From assembly GCA_019722365.1 (NCBI GenBank), contig JADFUC010001887.1, positions 1 to 64,000 of the forward strand: a stretch of 64,000 nt of DNA, given 5' to 3'. This DNA comes from Lithospermum erythrorhizon (lineage: Eukaryota; Streptophyta; Magnoliopsida; Boraginales; Boraginaceae). Under the pieces are notes generated by a model. The model was not told the origin of the DNA. It did not search any database and was given only the letters and a program-made list of their open reading frames with translations. The position numbers were made by a program, and so were the translations under genes. Below, one piece after another: positions 46,770-57,960 of the stretch (its first letter is position 1; each line of letters starts with the position of its first letter).

Positions 46770-49060
46770 TCTTACAATACAGTAGTATAGGAGATCCATA
46801 AAAAACATTTGAAGGGTTTTGGCTGAATGACCATCACGAATGATGGACATTTAATGCAAGGCAGCACCAAATAGATTAACCGGGCCTGCTGGTTGGTACA
46901 TGGAGTACCCGACAGTCGATTGATCAATACGGCTTCATTATAGCGGATGCCTTGTGCCAAATACGGCATGTCTATTATAAATAACGGGATGAAAGGGCTT
47001 CGTAGACTTACAGCGTGCGCCGCGTGATCATCAATTTGGGTGCCAGTCCTGGCCAGGTGAATATAAGCGACACGTTCATTCCCAGCTTTCTTGTTATAAG
47101 CCATTTGGAAAGAAGGAAGGACCGGAGGGTGCTATTATGAAATGACACGAGCGGTCTCCAACTTGGCGGAAGCTGAGCCATTCAGCATCTCTCTTGGCTT
47201 GGGCTAAACCTCAGGCTTCGGCTTCGTCGCACTTGGGCTGTTCGAGTTCCTTGTTGCTTAATCTTAGCTTTCCTAGGTCTTGTAGTTGATAGATCTCTTT
47301 CCTCATTTGGGCATGCCCATTGACAGGGCCTTGGCTACATCCTACTCTTGAGCCGGCTCACGGTTAGTTTCTCCACCCATTTGGCCTCTTCCTCGAGCCT
47401 TGCCTTCTGATCTTTACACTCCTTGTCCAATCCAAGGTTAAGATTGTTCTTGAAGGCAATGCTCTTCTTCATACCCTCCATTTTGTAGCGAAGGGAAGCG
47501 TTTTTAAAAGCGCCGGTGAATGCGCGCCCGCCTCTCTGAGCTCCGTGCGACACAACGAGACATCAGGTTAGGGTGAGATATTCATAAGTGAGATGACGAA
47601 ACAAATCATAAAAGTTGTACACGATTAACATGTTTCGTGATTTAAGTAAAATCGGCATAGGGATCCGCCAAGCCGAGTGTCTTGGGCGTCTCTTTAGAAA
47701 GAAGAGGTGCCGCCCGGATGAAAGTGAAACTTCGGGAGCCCATGAGGAGATTCGTGGTCGCTTCAGTTGGTGCAGTAAGGCTTAGCGGTGGAACCAGGTG
47801 TGTTGGAATCGAGCCGCAGGCCAGCAACTCCCACTGGTCACTAACGAGCGGCTTTCCTTTTTGACAAGCGGATCTTCCTCTCAAAATCAACTATTTGAAT
47901 AGGAGTGGGAAGAATGTTTAATTCTGTGAAGAGAGGGGTGTCTGTCCAGCCCTCGTGGCGATCAGCTTCGTAGTGCGAAAATCGTTGTTGAGGAATCTAA
48001 GGCCACCAACGTTCGCGAGGAGGCGCGATCTTCAGTGTGGGTGGGAATTTCATGCACTAGACTCTGTCTGAAAATCGTTAAGCGGGAACTTTGGATGTTT
48101 TCTTTTAGAGAAGGGAGACATTTCTTGTTTGGAAGGTGGGGGCCTGTGGAGAAGCCGTCGCCGTCCTTTTTTTAGAAAAGGTTAATGGTTGGGATAGAAA
48201 CATTGACAGTTGGTGGAGGAGAGGTGAGAAATTCGCCTCGGGGGACCATAGGTGCGAGGTTTTCTTGAGGAACAATGGCCTGTGAGTAAATAATGAAGGA
48301 TGATCCATTAACATGTCGTCGAAATCCACCAATTTGGGTTCGGCGGAGGCGGAAATGTTGGCGATTTCATCTGCGAATAAATGACAAAGGATTAGGATCA
48401 TGAGAAAGATACATAAAGCGAATGAAAAGGTAATATAAATTTAATACCTCATGAAGGAGGCTTGCCACTTATGCTGTACCGGCAATGGCATGCGTCACTG
48501 TAATGTTACCAAGGACTTGTTGTCCACCTTGAAGTGCTTGACCACCGATTTCCTACCCGAGTCCATTACGGGAAGGAATGGGGAGACCATGAGCACCACT
48601 CATGGGGTCCAAATGCGGCCAACGTTTACCGTACCCAGCCGCCCATACTGACATAAAAAACCATTTTTTATGGAGTCGATTATCCCAAACTCTATTGGGG
48701 ACGAGCTCGGTAATATGTTTCTTTTGGCTTGGGCATTTTTTGGAAAGATTATAGGAAATCGATAAAATAAAAATATGATGGAGCTCAGCTTGCCACCTCT
48801 GGCTCCTTACCAGAAGCTGTGGTGTTTGACAGCTGCATTAGAGCAAGTTGGCGGGGCATGGTTGGTATTGTGGTTAGAGATTATTTGCAGAAGGGAAAAG
48901 GTAATCTCGTTCCTTAAGAGACCTTGTAACATATGCAGTAGCCGAAGGTTAGGTCGAGGATCCGTGGAATTCTCCTGTCCCGAGGAAGATAGAGTTCTTT
49001 ATCACGGAAAGGCGGGCAGTATCTGCTTATACTTGGTTATGGGAATGGAGAAATAGGACT
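46770..49060 (-). pseudogene. Gag-like protein with coiled coil (putative plant transposon type)
   Basis: Minus-strand fragments follow each other: 48401-48105 contains KLVDFDDMLMDHP and a Pro/Ser-rich linker. 47553-47335 has a charged helix (LGLDKECKDQKARLEEEAKW) predicting a coiled coil. A further heptad-like piece lies near 47215-47150, then 47104-46772 begins MAYNKKAGNERVAYIH. The layout of Pro-rich linker, long coiled coil and AYNK-type tail resembles plant proteins annotated as putative gypsy-type transposon or gag-like. All parts are separated by frame breaks. Confidence 0.4.
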
Positions 49061-50487
49061 TGATACCATCTAACTAGTCATCCGTTAAGTCGAGGAGAGT
49101 GCGTTTTTAAGGTAGGAGGACGTCATCGTTGTTAAACTTTGTTTTTAAAGATCAACAAATGGGTGGATGGAAGGGAAATTGGTAAACGCCTCGTAAAGGT
49201 TGGCCTAATTTTTGAAATAAAAGTCGATTTACTAGCTGAGTCATGCCCCAGTTAGGGAAGACGGCAGTCAAGGCGGGTGAACACGCGATTAAATACGGCT
49301 TGGGTCATGATGCACCGAGTTCAGAAGAGGATAACATGTGGTGCATGAATTGGGGATGAATCATCTATGAACATTATCATAGTAGCAGACTTCCCAAAAT
49401 TTCATAATCACTTGAAATCATGGAACTTGCACAAAAGAAAACGATACCCATTCATAAAAGGAAACACAAATTATCACAGAAAGTGCATATAATAAGAAGA
49501 TAAGGAGGTTCACGGGTTATCGAAAACATACCTTGAAGAGAGTTGTGTCAAGAAATTTGGCGAGAAGGGAGTGGCAGCCATCGATGCCGAGGTTGAGGCC
49601 CCGTCAACATGAAAGTACCTTTTAGAGGAAGGCCATGACATCGTATAAAACGGTAGCAATTTTTTGAGGCTCCTTTTTTAGTAACGTCGGTTGAGTGGGA
49701 ATCCTTGAGAGGAAGTATTTGAGTCGTCCGGTTAGACAGGGGTAGTCGTCAAGGTTCTGTGAATCACTTTATTCACTACTGGAGCATAGGGATATTCTCT
49801 TGCATAAACAGTCATGCAATGTGATTTAACTTATGTACCAAAGACATAACTTATTCCTTGTTCATCCATTCTTAAGATATCAAGAATAGTTACAAAAGAA
49901 AAGTAGAGAAGTACATGGTAATATGATCTCAAAGTGAAAAGTAATGCCAGCGGAGTATGAAAAGTATGCTTTGTGTTTATGGATGTGCTTCTGTGAAAAA
50001 AAAAAACTTAGAAAAATATGAATAAATAGCCTTGGCAGAGTGAGGATGGTGCTTCGTAGAGATGTAGAATGTTGGAGTTGTTTGGAAGGCATTGCTATTT
50101 TCAGCATAATTAATTGATTTCACATGCTACTTAGTATTAAAGTCGAGGCAAATATTTATCTACGCTGCAAGCCTGCATTCTGACCCTATAAGACCTTCGT
50201 TTATGTTGCATGCATTGTTGGATTGATAGATGTATAACCAAGCATATGGTAAGCATTCGCCCAGTTGAAGGTGGCATTAACCGCGGTACATTTGGTGATG
50301 GCAGAGGTAGAAATTCACACTAGCGAGAATTATACTGCATTGAATTATTGATATTACTGACATTGGTAGGAAGAGTCGTACTCGCGATTGATTGTTTGTG
50401 CGAGAACTCCGTGATGTGAAGTGGCAGAGATGTGGATGTTTGAATTTGTATTGGAACAATGAGGACAGCAGAACTTAGTATTGGGGG

Positions 50488-50720
50488 TGTGATAAGTGTT
50501 TTATTATATGATGTTTTTGAGGCCTAATTACGTATTAGTGATGTTCTTTTGCCTTAATCGATATAATTTGCTTGTTTCGTTTTATTTGAGTTTGGCGATT
50601 ATCGGTTAAAGTGAAGGAATCGGCGGGTGAAGATATGGGCGGTCCTTAGGATTGCATGAGTCATGATCAAGAATAAAGATTCGGCCCGCCAGTATTGGGG
50701 TTATGGCAGCCTATAAAGAG
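50488..50720 (+). promoter_or_regulatory. LTR-like start with TATA box
   Basis: ATTGGGGG (polypurine-tract-like) directly precedes TGTGATAAGTG, the expected arrangement of a polypurine tract and the 5' TG of a 3' LTR. CTATAAAGAGGAGG at 50711-50724 is a TATA box on the same strand. This supports a plus-oriented LTR starting at 50488. Its end and its partner were not located. Confidence 0.4.
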
Positions 50721-52019
50721 GAGGTAGTAAGGGTATGCCGAATTTGAGAAAGAGTGTGAAACTTTGTTGGAGCTTTTTGGCGCACCGTTAGAAGAAATTG
50801 AGAAATCAGTGCGATTGTGCCTGTGAAGTTAGAGTTGATTACTTTTAATTGGTTTGAATATTTTTTAATTCCAAGTTATTTTTATTGTTAGGATGAATGC
50901 CACTAATTTCATGTATTTGTAATGTATGAACTAATTTTGTATTAGTCGGGACCATGATGTAGTTGGATCGAGATGATTTGATTTTCTTGGTGTTAATTTA
51001 TTTCGGTTTCATAATTACGATTGTGTGCATAGTGGTATTTAATATCTTGATATCAATATTAAGTCGTTCGCCTATAAGTGATTGGTCTTTGAGGAATGGG
51101 GTTGTCGACTTGCGAATTGTAATCGGAACACGTGTTTCGATTACCATAGAGAGATTATAGGTAATGCATGTGCCAATTTAATAAGCATATGTTGTTAGAA
51201 GATGCATTTTTAGTATCGTAGAGATATAGTTAGTTTCTTAGGGAGCTTGGTGGTGTGGCAGTAATATCAATTGTTTAGGAATGCTTTTTGTTATGAACTA
51301 GTAAGTAACTACTAGGTAAAATTGAATGCGACGTCGATAATCGTACGACTATACTTGATTTTAGGTACAATCCCTTGCTTTTGCGTTGGTTAGTTTTGGT
51401 TAATTTCGTTGAGTCAATTTGGTAGTAGTCACAGATAATATTTGCTCTTGAATTGTTAGTTAATTTGGGATTGAAAGGCTGTGGTAGTATGTTGGAATTT
51501 GGCGGGGGGCGATGCTGGTTGGCATTCATATTCAACGACACGACCGGACTCGTTGAACACATAAATTGTTAAATAGTGATTTGCAGTAATTTAGTTGGTA
51601 TAACTTGAGTTGAGTAACATTGCGCCCCGTCAGCTTGATTGTCGAGGGACACGTGTCGGCAGCTGATGATAAAGTTGGCCCCAGTACGCCATACTATTCT
51701 TAAATGCACATTTATTTACTTATTAAGTATGTCATAAATTCGTCTCTTGGTACTTTTTGGCTGAGCTGCTTCAACGATGGAAGGGGTATGCATTGTTGAT
51801 AGAACACCGCTTTAGTCAACGGCGTCGAGGAATCGTCGCTCGTTCGAGGTAAAGCCATTGTTGAGTAGGAAGTTCCCCGGCCTAGGCTACTTTGAGGGAT
51901 ATCACTTGTCGAGCAATAGCATTGCTTGATGCAAGAATTTGATTCGTCCACTAATACTTGTAGATTCTAGATTAAGCCGTCACTTAACAAATTTGGCGTG
52001 TCAGTGACAAACCAAATTT

Positions 52020-52860
52020 CTGTGAACATCATACAACGCATTGAGTTGTGCACCAAAATTATATACTGTGAGCTACTACTTACATAAATGTCACACAAAA
52101 CAAACATAAATATGAATTTTTGCACATTTGATTAATAATTATACTCCTTCCATATTAATTTAACTAGGAGTGACAAAGGGAGGTGTGGTGCTACGCCCTT
52201 AACTAATACTACTTTCACAGTAGGTCGTGATTCAATAAAGGCTGCGCAGCGGTGGGTAGTTTGAGTCGTCTGGCGAGAATGCTGCAGGCTTTGCAACGGT
52301 AGTCCTTTTGAAGGGGTGCCGTTGGGAGCGGACACAGGTGATGCATAACTGTCATCGGCTAGATGCGTAAGGTATTGAGTTAGGGTCATTTGCCTTCATG
52401 GCAGATTACGATTCGATAAAAACGAAGTACATACATAATTTTTGTTTCGACGGTTTGTTGAAAAGCACGTGACCAGGGATGAAACGAATGTAAAATTGTG
52501 CCCAGAGCGAATTTGAGCCATGTGTGGCTAGTGGAAAATTATGTATCTAATGCAATTCGAATTTGTTATTTAACAAACCATAACAGGGTTTCATCAAATT
52601 CGAACCCAAATAATTTATTTCGTATCAACCCCGAGTATACTCCTCACGTGGGATCAATTCGGCAATTGCAGCAGTGACACATTTGACAACCTGTGCAAAA
52701 AGCTGTGGGTACTGCAAAACCTCATAATTTCGTTTTGTTTCATTTCATATTATATACAAATCAAATGAAATATCTAATGAGTTTCCCTAGACTAATCTAG
52801 GTATTCCAACGTCAAGAACAAACAACAAAAATCAAAAAATAAAGAAAAAATACATTCTTC
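52020..52860. other. Upstream region of the cyclin D1 gene
   Basis: No gene is recognised. It contains the right edge of the LTR complex and short AT-rich DNA. The minus-strand open stretch at 52389-52132 looks like part of the repeat. Confidence 0.3.
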
Positions 52861-52877
52861 CAAACCATCATGTTTAC

Positions 52878-52890
52878 TATTTATATATCC
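52878..52890 (+). promoter_or_regulatory. Probable TATA box of the cyclin D1 gene
   Basis: CTATTTATATATCC lies about 195-215 bp upstream of the coding start and is followed by a C/T-rich stretch (TCTCAATTCCATTCCTCAAACTCC) that fits a 5' UTR. Confidence 0.4.
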
Positions 52891-53034
52891 TAGAAAGCAA
52901 ACAGAGCAAGCAAAAGATTAAGTCTACGCTCTCAATTCCATTCCTCAAACTCCATATTTCTTAACTCTCAACTCCGGCAACTTCTCCGGCGAATCTCCGG
53001 CAAGTTAATTAAATTTCATTATTTAATCAACAAA

Positions 53035-53061
53035 ATGAAAATGACCATTGCAAGAAAATGA
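53035..53061 (+). other. Upstream ORF of the cyclin D1 transcript (8 codons)
   Basis: ATG AAA ATG ACC ATT GCA AGA AAA TGA lies just ahead of the main start. It would be met first by scanning ribosomes. It ends 11 bases before the first main-frame ATG (53072), so reinitiation there would be short-range. Confidence 0.5.
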
Positions 53062-53071
53062 AGATAATATT

Positions 53072-56000
53072 ATGCAAGAGGGCACCACCATCATGTCGGT
53101 TTCATGCTTCGACGGCTTCTCCGATCTCCTTTGCCGGGAGGATTCCGGGAGTATCTCATCTTTTTCCGGCACCGGAGAGAGTGAGCTGCCGGAATTCTCA
53201 TCGGACGTTGAAAATGTTCCTCCGACCGATGAGTGTATTGCCGGACTTATAGAAAATGAAAACAAGTTTGCTCTTGGAGTGGATTACTTGGAAAAGTTCC
53301 AATCTCATTCACTTGATATCTTTGCTAGAGAAGATTCTATTGGATGGATCCTCAAGGTACCAATACAAGTCTTGTATTGTGATTGTAAGTTGTATTGTAA
53401 TAATATTATAAAAATCACTTCAACATCATCACTATTTGAAATATAATATAATCCATTTTGACCAGTTTCGTTCAAGATTATCATATCTTTACCATCATTT
53501 ATGTTCAAAAAATGCTCAAAACACAACTTCCCTTATGAATCATTTTTTAGATAGGTGATCGAAAAAATGATGATTTTGAATGAAAGTGATGAAAATGGAT
53601 TATTGTTCAAAAGTTGTAGTGATGTTCAAAACCATTAGACTTTCTAAATTTGTCATTTCAATTTATTGGAAATTTTTTGTTTTCCGAAAAGTTAACCACT
53701 TATAAAAAATAAATATTTACGTTGACATAAGTGAAGTATACGAAAGTTATAGTTAATTAATAATCAAAAATGCAAATTATATCTTTTATAATATACGGAG
53801 CATGTTTTTCTTCTTTTGTGCTACATTTTAGGTAATATATATCATTTCCTCAAAAAAATTATCGATATTAATTATATAAACTTAGTTTTATTTTTAGGTA
53901 ATTTGTATCAATTTGTTCAACGAATTATATCATCGTACTGATTTTAAAATGATATATTTTGATAATATATATCATTTTTACATTAAAATTAAATATATAT
54001 ATATATATATAAAGATTAATGAATATTATCATAAATGAACCTTAATCTTTCTCACTTTTCTATGCTTATGTAGGTACAAAGTTTCTATGGATTCCAGCCA
54101 CTAACGGCGTATCTCTCCGTCAATTACATGGATCGTTTTCTTTATGCACGTCCCTTGCCGGTAAATTAAATATGAGTCCTAGTCAACGCATGTTAGTTGA
54201 CCAGAATTTGTTGAAATCGTTAGAATACAAAGTCGCAAGGTTAAGTTTATTTCAATTTAATTGTTAAATTTATTTTCGATGTTGCAAGTTTTAATAAACA
54301 TACATGGTGGCTGAGAGTAGTTGGTGGTGAGGGAAGTAATTAGAATATTGGGATGAAGTTGAAATTAACAAAATTTAAAAGTTGTGATTTGAGTAGTAAA
54401 CTTTGGGTTGTGTTTTGTGCGTATGATTGTGATGTTCGCCTTAAAATAACGGTGGCTTCGTTATACCAAAATTGTCGTACTCTTAACACATTTTCTTTTG
54501 ACTCCCTCCAGTTATTTACATCTATTTTACCATTCTGGTTGTTTTAAATCCAAAATAAATTGTAGGAGATTATTTTTGATGGAAAACACGTAGAATGGTA
54601 AGATAGATGGAAAGAGCTGAGCGATGGAAAGCAGGCAGAATGGTAAACCTATGCCAAAATAACTGGAACCCCAAAAAGAATATGTTGGGGAGGTGCAATG
54701 TGACAATTTTAGCAGATAAGTTATAATCATTTTTCATTTTGGTGTTAGTTTTAACGATGCATTCATAACAAAAACGAAAATACAACCTTAAAGCCACTAT
54801 CATTAAGTAAAATTTTTGAAACTTTTAAAGAGACCAATTCACAATTTCATTCTACTATTTGGGACCATTTCACCTATTAACTCGTGGGTGGCGCATAACT
54901 AGGATATATTTTTAGGAAGATCAAGTAAAAACTATTTATTGATAAACAAAAATTATTTAAAAAAATCAACTTATTAATATGACAAAGAATATAACTTTAT
55001 GATTTTTTCTTATTAAACTTTGAGGATCAAATATACAAATTTTAAAAAGTAAGTACGGGTCATATATAGTACAGTATACTTGAACTGTACCCCTATGTAC
55101 ATGTTTTCTGTAACTTTTAAATAATATAATTTCTAAAAATGATATGTATAAACATGTATTATACATACATTATACGTAATTATACTTTCAAAATGAATAA
55201 TATCCAATATTATTAATTTAAATTTTCAAAACAAAATTATGAGTTGGCTAGTGCTACCCATCCCGTATATTATTGCTATAATGGGGTTGCGTTACCATGT
55301 GTTAGGCATATTTAATTGTCACAATTTGTCTCTTTCTATTTGTCATCCTAATAATAATTACTACTCTTTTTTATGAATTGTTTCATTTATGCTTCATGAT
55401 CCGATCCACTTAATGGCATCGCATGAATTGTTTCATTTATGCTTCATGATCCGATCCACTTAATGATCGCACAAAATATAGTATAGTACATCCCTCATTA
55501 TAGTATAAGTACGGACGGAGTATAGTATATCTCTGTTACTATCTCCATTTGTTAGACGTTTTAGAATACTATACATATATTAATAAAAATTAATCGTTAA
55601 TAAGTTTTTTATAGTTGTCGTTTATGACAAAAAATTATTTTTATAGTTATCATTTTAGCATAATAAAATAGTTTTTTTCGTTTGATGTTCTTTTTGGTAT
55701 TTTTGAAGTATGTCGACCAATGATATTGTTTAGGGTGGTTGTCGTTTTCGATGCATTTGTTATTTCTTTTTCTTTTCTTATCTATGTGCAAGTTCCCAAA
55801 ATAATTGCACTAAAAAATGGGGAGTATAACATTAGAATATGTAAATGAATTAGTATAAATTACTACTCCTCAGTCAAATTTTAATTGGCGTTTGAAGCTT
55901 TTTTGAAATTAAATTTTGTGTCCAATTCTGGTATTCATTATTCCAAAAATATAATTTATATGATTGGATGGAAGTAACTTTTAAAATAATTTAAATAAGG

Positions 56001-57960
56001 AGTAAATTTTTAATTTTTTAATAATACAAGTAAAGTAATTGAAGAAACGAAAAATTTATGCCGATATAAATTTAAGTAAAATGGATTGGAGGGAATTACT
56101 TACTATGCAAGTGAACCAATAGAAAATGTTGTTTGAGTTGACCAAATACAAAAGTAATTTTTAAATATTAATTTTTTATATTAAAATTTTAGGATTACAT
56201 ACTTACAATTTGAATAAATTATTAATTGATAAAAAATTCTTTTATTATAAAATGGAAAGAGTAATAACTATCCTCAGTGGCCAACTCTCAATAATTAGTC
56301 ATTCTTTTTTTCAATAGTGCGTGACGATGATTTCGATTGATATATATACAACATTATGCAATACATGTGTCACAGGTAAAGTATATCTTAATTGGGAAGG
56401 TTGTTGTATAACTTTGAGACAAAAATACCTACCCATCATTATTTTTAGTTTTTGTCGGTAATTGTCATTTACAAATAATACAATAGTGAACTAATTTTAT
56501 GTCGTTTAATTTATTTTCTATATTTTCAGCGATCGAAAGGATGGCCGTTGCAATTGTTGTCTGTTGCTTGCTTGTCATTAGCTGCAAAGATGGAGGAACA
56601 TCTTGTTCCTTCTCTTTTGGACCTACAGGTAATTACATTTTCACATTCACATCATCAGGGGATTAATAACAAAGTTTAAAATTAATGGTAATACTTAAAA
56701 ATTCTTCTATTTCGTACATTCATATTATATAGGATGATGAGGACTAGATATATAGTTATTAAGACATACATGATATTTGTGAAATCGATATATCTCGATG
56801 ATTATTTGTTTCAATTAGACAAAATATTTGTCATACCAATATGCATTTCTCGATGATTTTTTATTTAAAAAGATTTCTTTTTCATCTATCAAATAACACC
56901 ACTCTCCTCTGTGCAATATTGCAAAATTTCCCTTGTGAAGTGACGATTTAAATGAAAGGAGATTGACAAATAAAGTACCAAATAATTAGTATGGCCTAAA
57001 CTTTATTTAATTTGTTCATAATTCTTTTTGTTTATAAATGTGGGATCAGGTCGAAGGTGCAAAGTTTATTTTTGATTCAAAGACTATCCAGAAGATGGAA
57101 CTTCTTGTTCTAAGTGAGTTAGATTGGAAGCTTCGATCAATTACCCCTTTCGATTTTCTTACCTTCTTTGCCTTTAAAGTCGACTCTACTGGGGCCTACA
57201 CTGGAATTCTTAATTCAAGAGCCTCCCAAGTTCTTCTACATATGATCCAAGGTACATACGTTGTTTAAAATTATACGTCTCACATCGATAATTAATATAT
57301 TTTCGAATTAATATATAAGATTTTGAGTTACTATTTGTATTATCAATTACATATATAAATATAGTGCATGCACACAAATCCATACACATAATGTAACATT
57401 ATAACATTTGTGTTTTTCTAAATTTATGTCTTAGTTCAATAAAAAAATTGATAAATTAAATTTTAAAATTGATTTTATGGTCAACAGAATGTAGCATTCT
57501 TGAGTACAAGCCATCATGCATAGCAGCCGCTGCTATACTTTCCGCAGCCAATGAGTTTCCAAAATTCTCCTTTGTTGATGCACAATGTGCAGAAAAGTGG
57601 AGTGATGGACTTCACAAGGTAAGAAGCATTGGAACATACAATAATACTACTTCAATCAGTTTGTTTAAATAATGTAAGTACTAGTTTAAAATTTGGCTTT
57701 TTCTCAATGATATAAATAATTTGCAGGATGAAATTATTTCGTGTTATGGTTTAATGCAACAAATTGGTATCAATATGCCATGGGAAGGTCCAAAGGTGAT
57801 TCCACAACTTCGAGTCACGACTAGAATGAGTTCATCATTCAATAACTCGTTCTCATCATCGACGTCCACAACAATGTCATCTTCAACACATTGCTATAAT
57901 AAAAGGAGAAAATTAAGTGATACTTTGTGGACTAATGATGACAAAGAAACCTCTGATTAA
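53072..57960 (+). CDS. CYCD1;1: D-type cyclin, CYCD1;1-like, six exons
   Basis: Exons 53072-53356, 54074-54160, 56530-56628, 57050-57251, 57488-57618 and 57727-57960 join in consistent phase to 345 residues (338 from the in-frame ATG at 53093, nearer to the usual length of about 340). D-type cyclins activate CDKA and phosphorylate retinoblastoma-related protein at G1/S. Features: LxCxE motif LLCRE (residues 12-16 from the second ATG); cyclin-box N-lobe blocks YLSVNYMDRFLY and SLAAKMEEHLVPSL; C-lobe VLSELDWKLRSITPFDFL; and a Ser-rich tail with NKRRKL, a possible nuclear signal. MSVS near the start, REDSIGWILK and RRKLSDTLW in the tail favour the D1 class. A short ORF precedes the start. Intron 2 is about 2.4 kb and carries repeats. 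No lesion is seen. Confidence 0.93.
53993..54011. repeat. (TA)n microsatellite in cyclin D1 intron 1
   Basis: Uninterrupted alternating TA of about 19 bases, some 60 bases upstream of the exon 2 acceptor. Confidence 0.9.
55373..55465. repeat. 43-bp perfect direct duplication in cyclin D1 intron 2
   Basis: The segment beginning ATGAATTGTTTCATTTATGC and ending GATCCACTTAATG occurs identically at 55373-55415 and 55423-55465, separated by 7 bases. Perfect identity points to a recent duplication or to an assembly duplication. Confidence 0.9.
55537..55826. mobile_element. Stowaway-like MITE in cyclin D1 intron 2
   Basis: It begins TACTATCTCCATTTGTTAGACG and ends AAAAAATGGGGAGTA, imperfect inverted termini with TA ends. 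The interior holds TTATAGTTGTCGTTTATGAC and CCAATGATATTGTTTAGGG, as in related elements here. A fragment of another copy end, ACGGACGGAGTATAG, lies just upstream at 55510. Confidence 0.5.

Larger units (their letters stand above)
45960..52010. mobile_element. Degraded LTR-retrotransposon complex
   Basis: A block at 45975-46095 (GTTCGGTAAAGCCATTAGTC, then GGAAGTTCCCAGTCTAGGCC) recurs in direct orientation at 51810-51920 (GTTCGAGGTAAAGCCATTGT, then AGGAAGTTCCCCGGCCTAGG) with substitutions and indels, about 5.84 kb apart. Between them lie a minus-strand gag-like region (46770-49060) and a plus-strand LTR-like promoter (50488-50720). Opposite orientations suggest nested elements. No RT or integrase motif was recognised. 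The limits are approximate. Confidence 0.45.
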
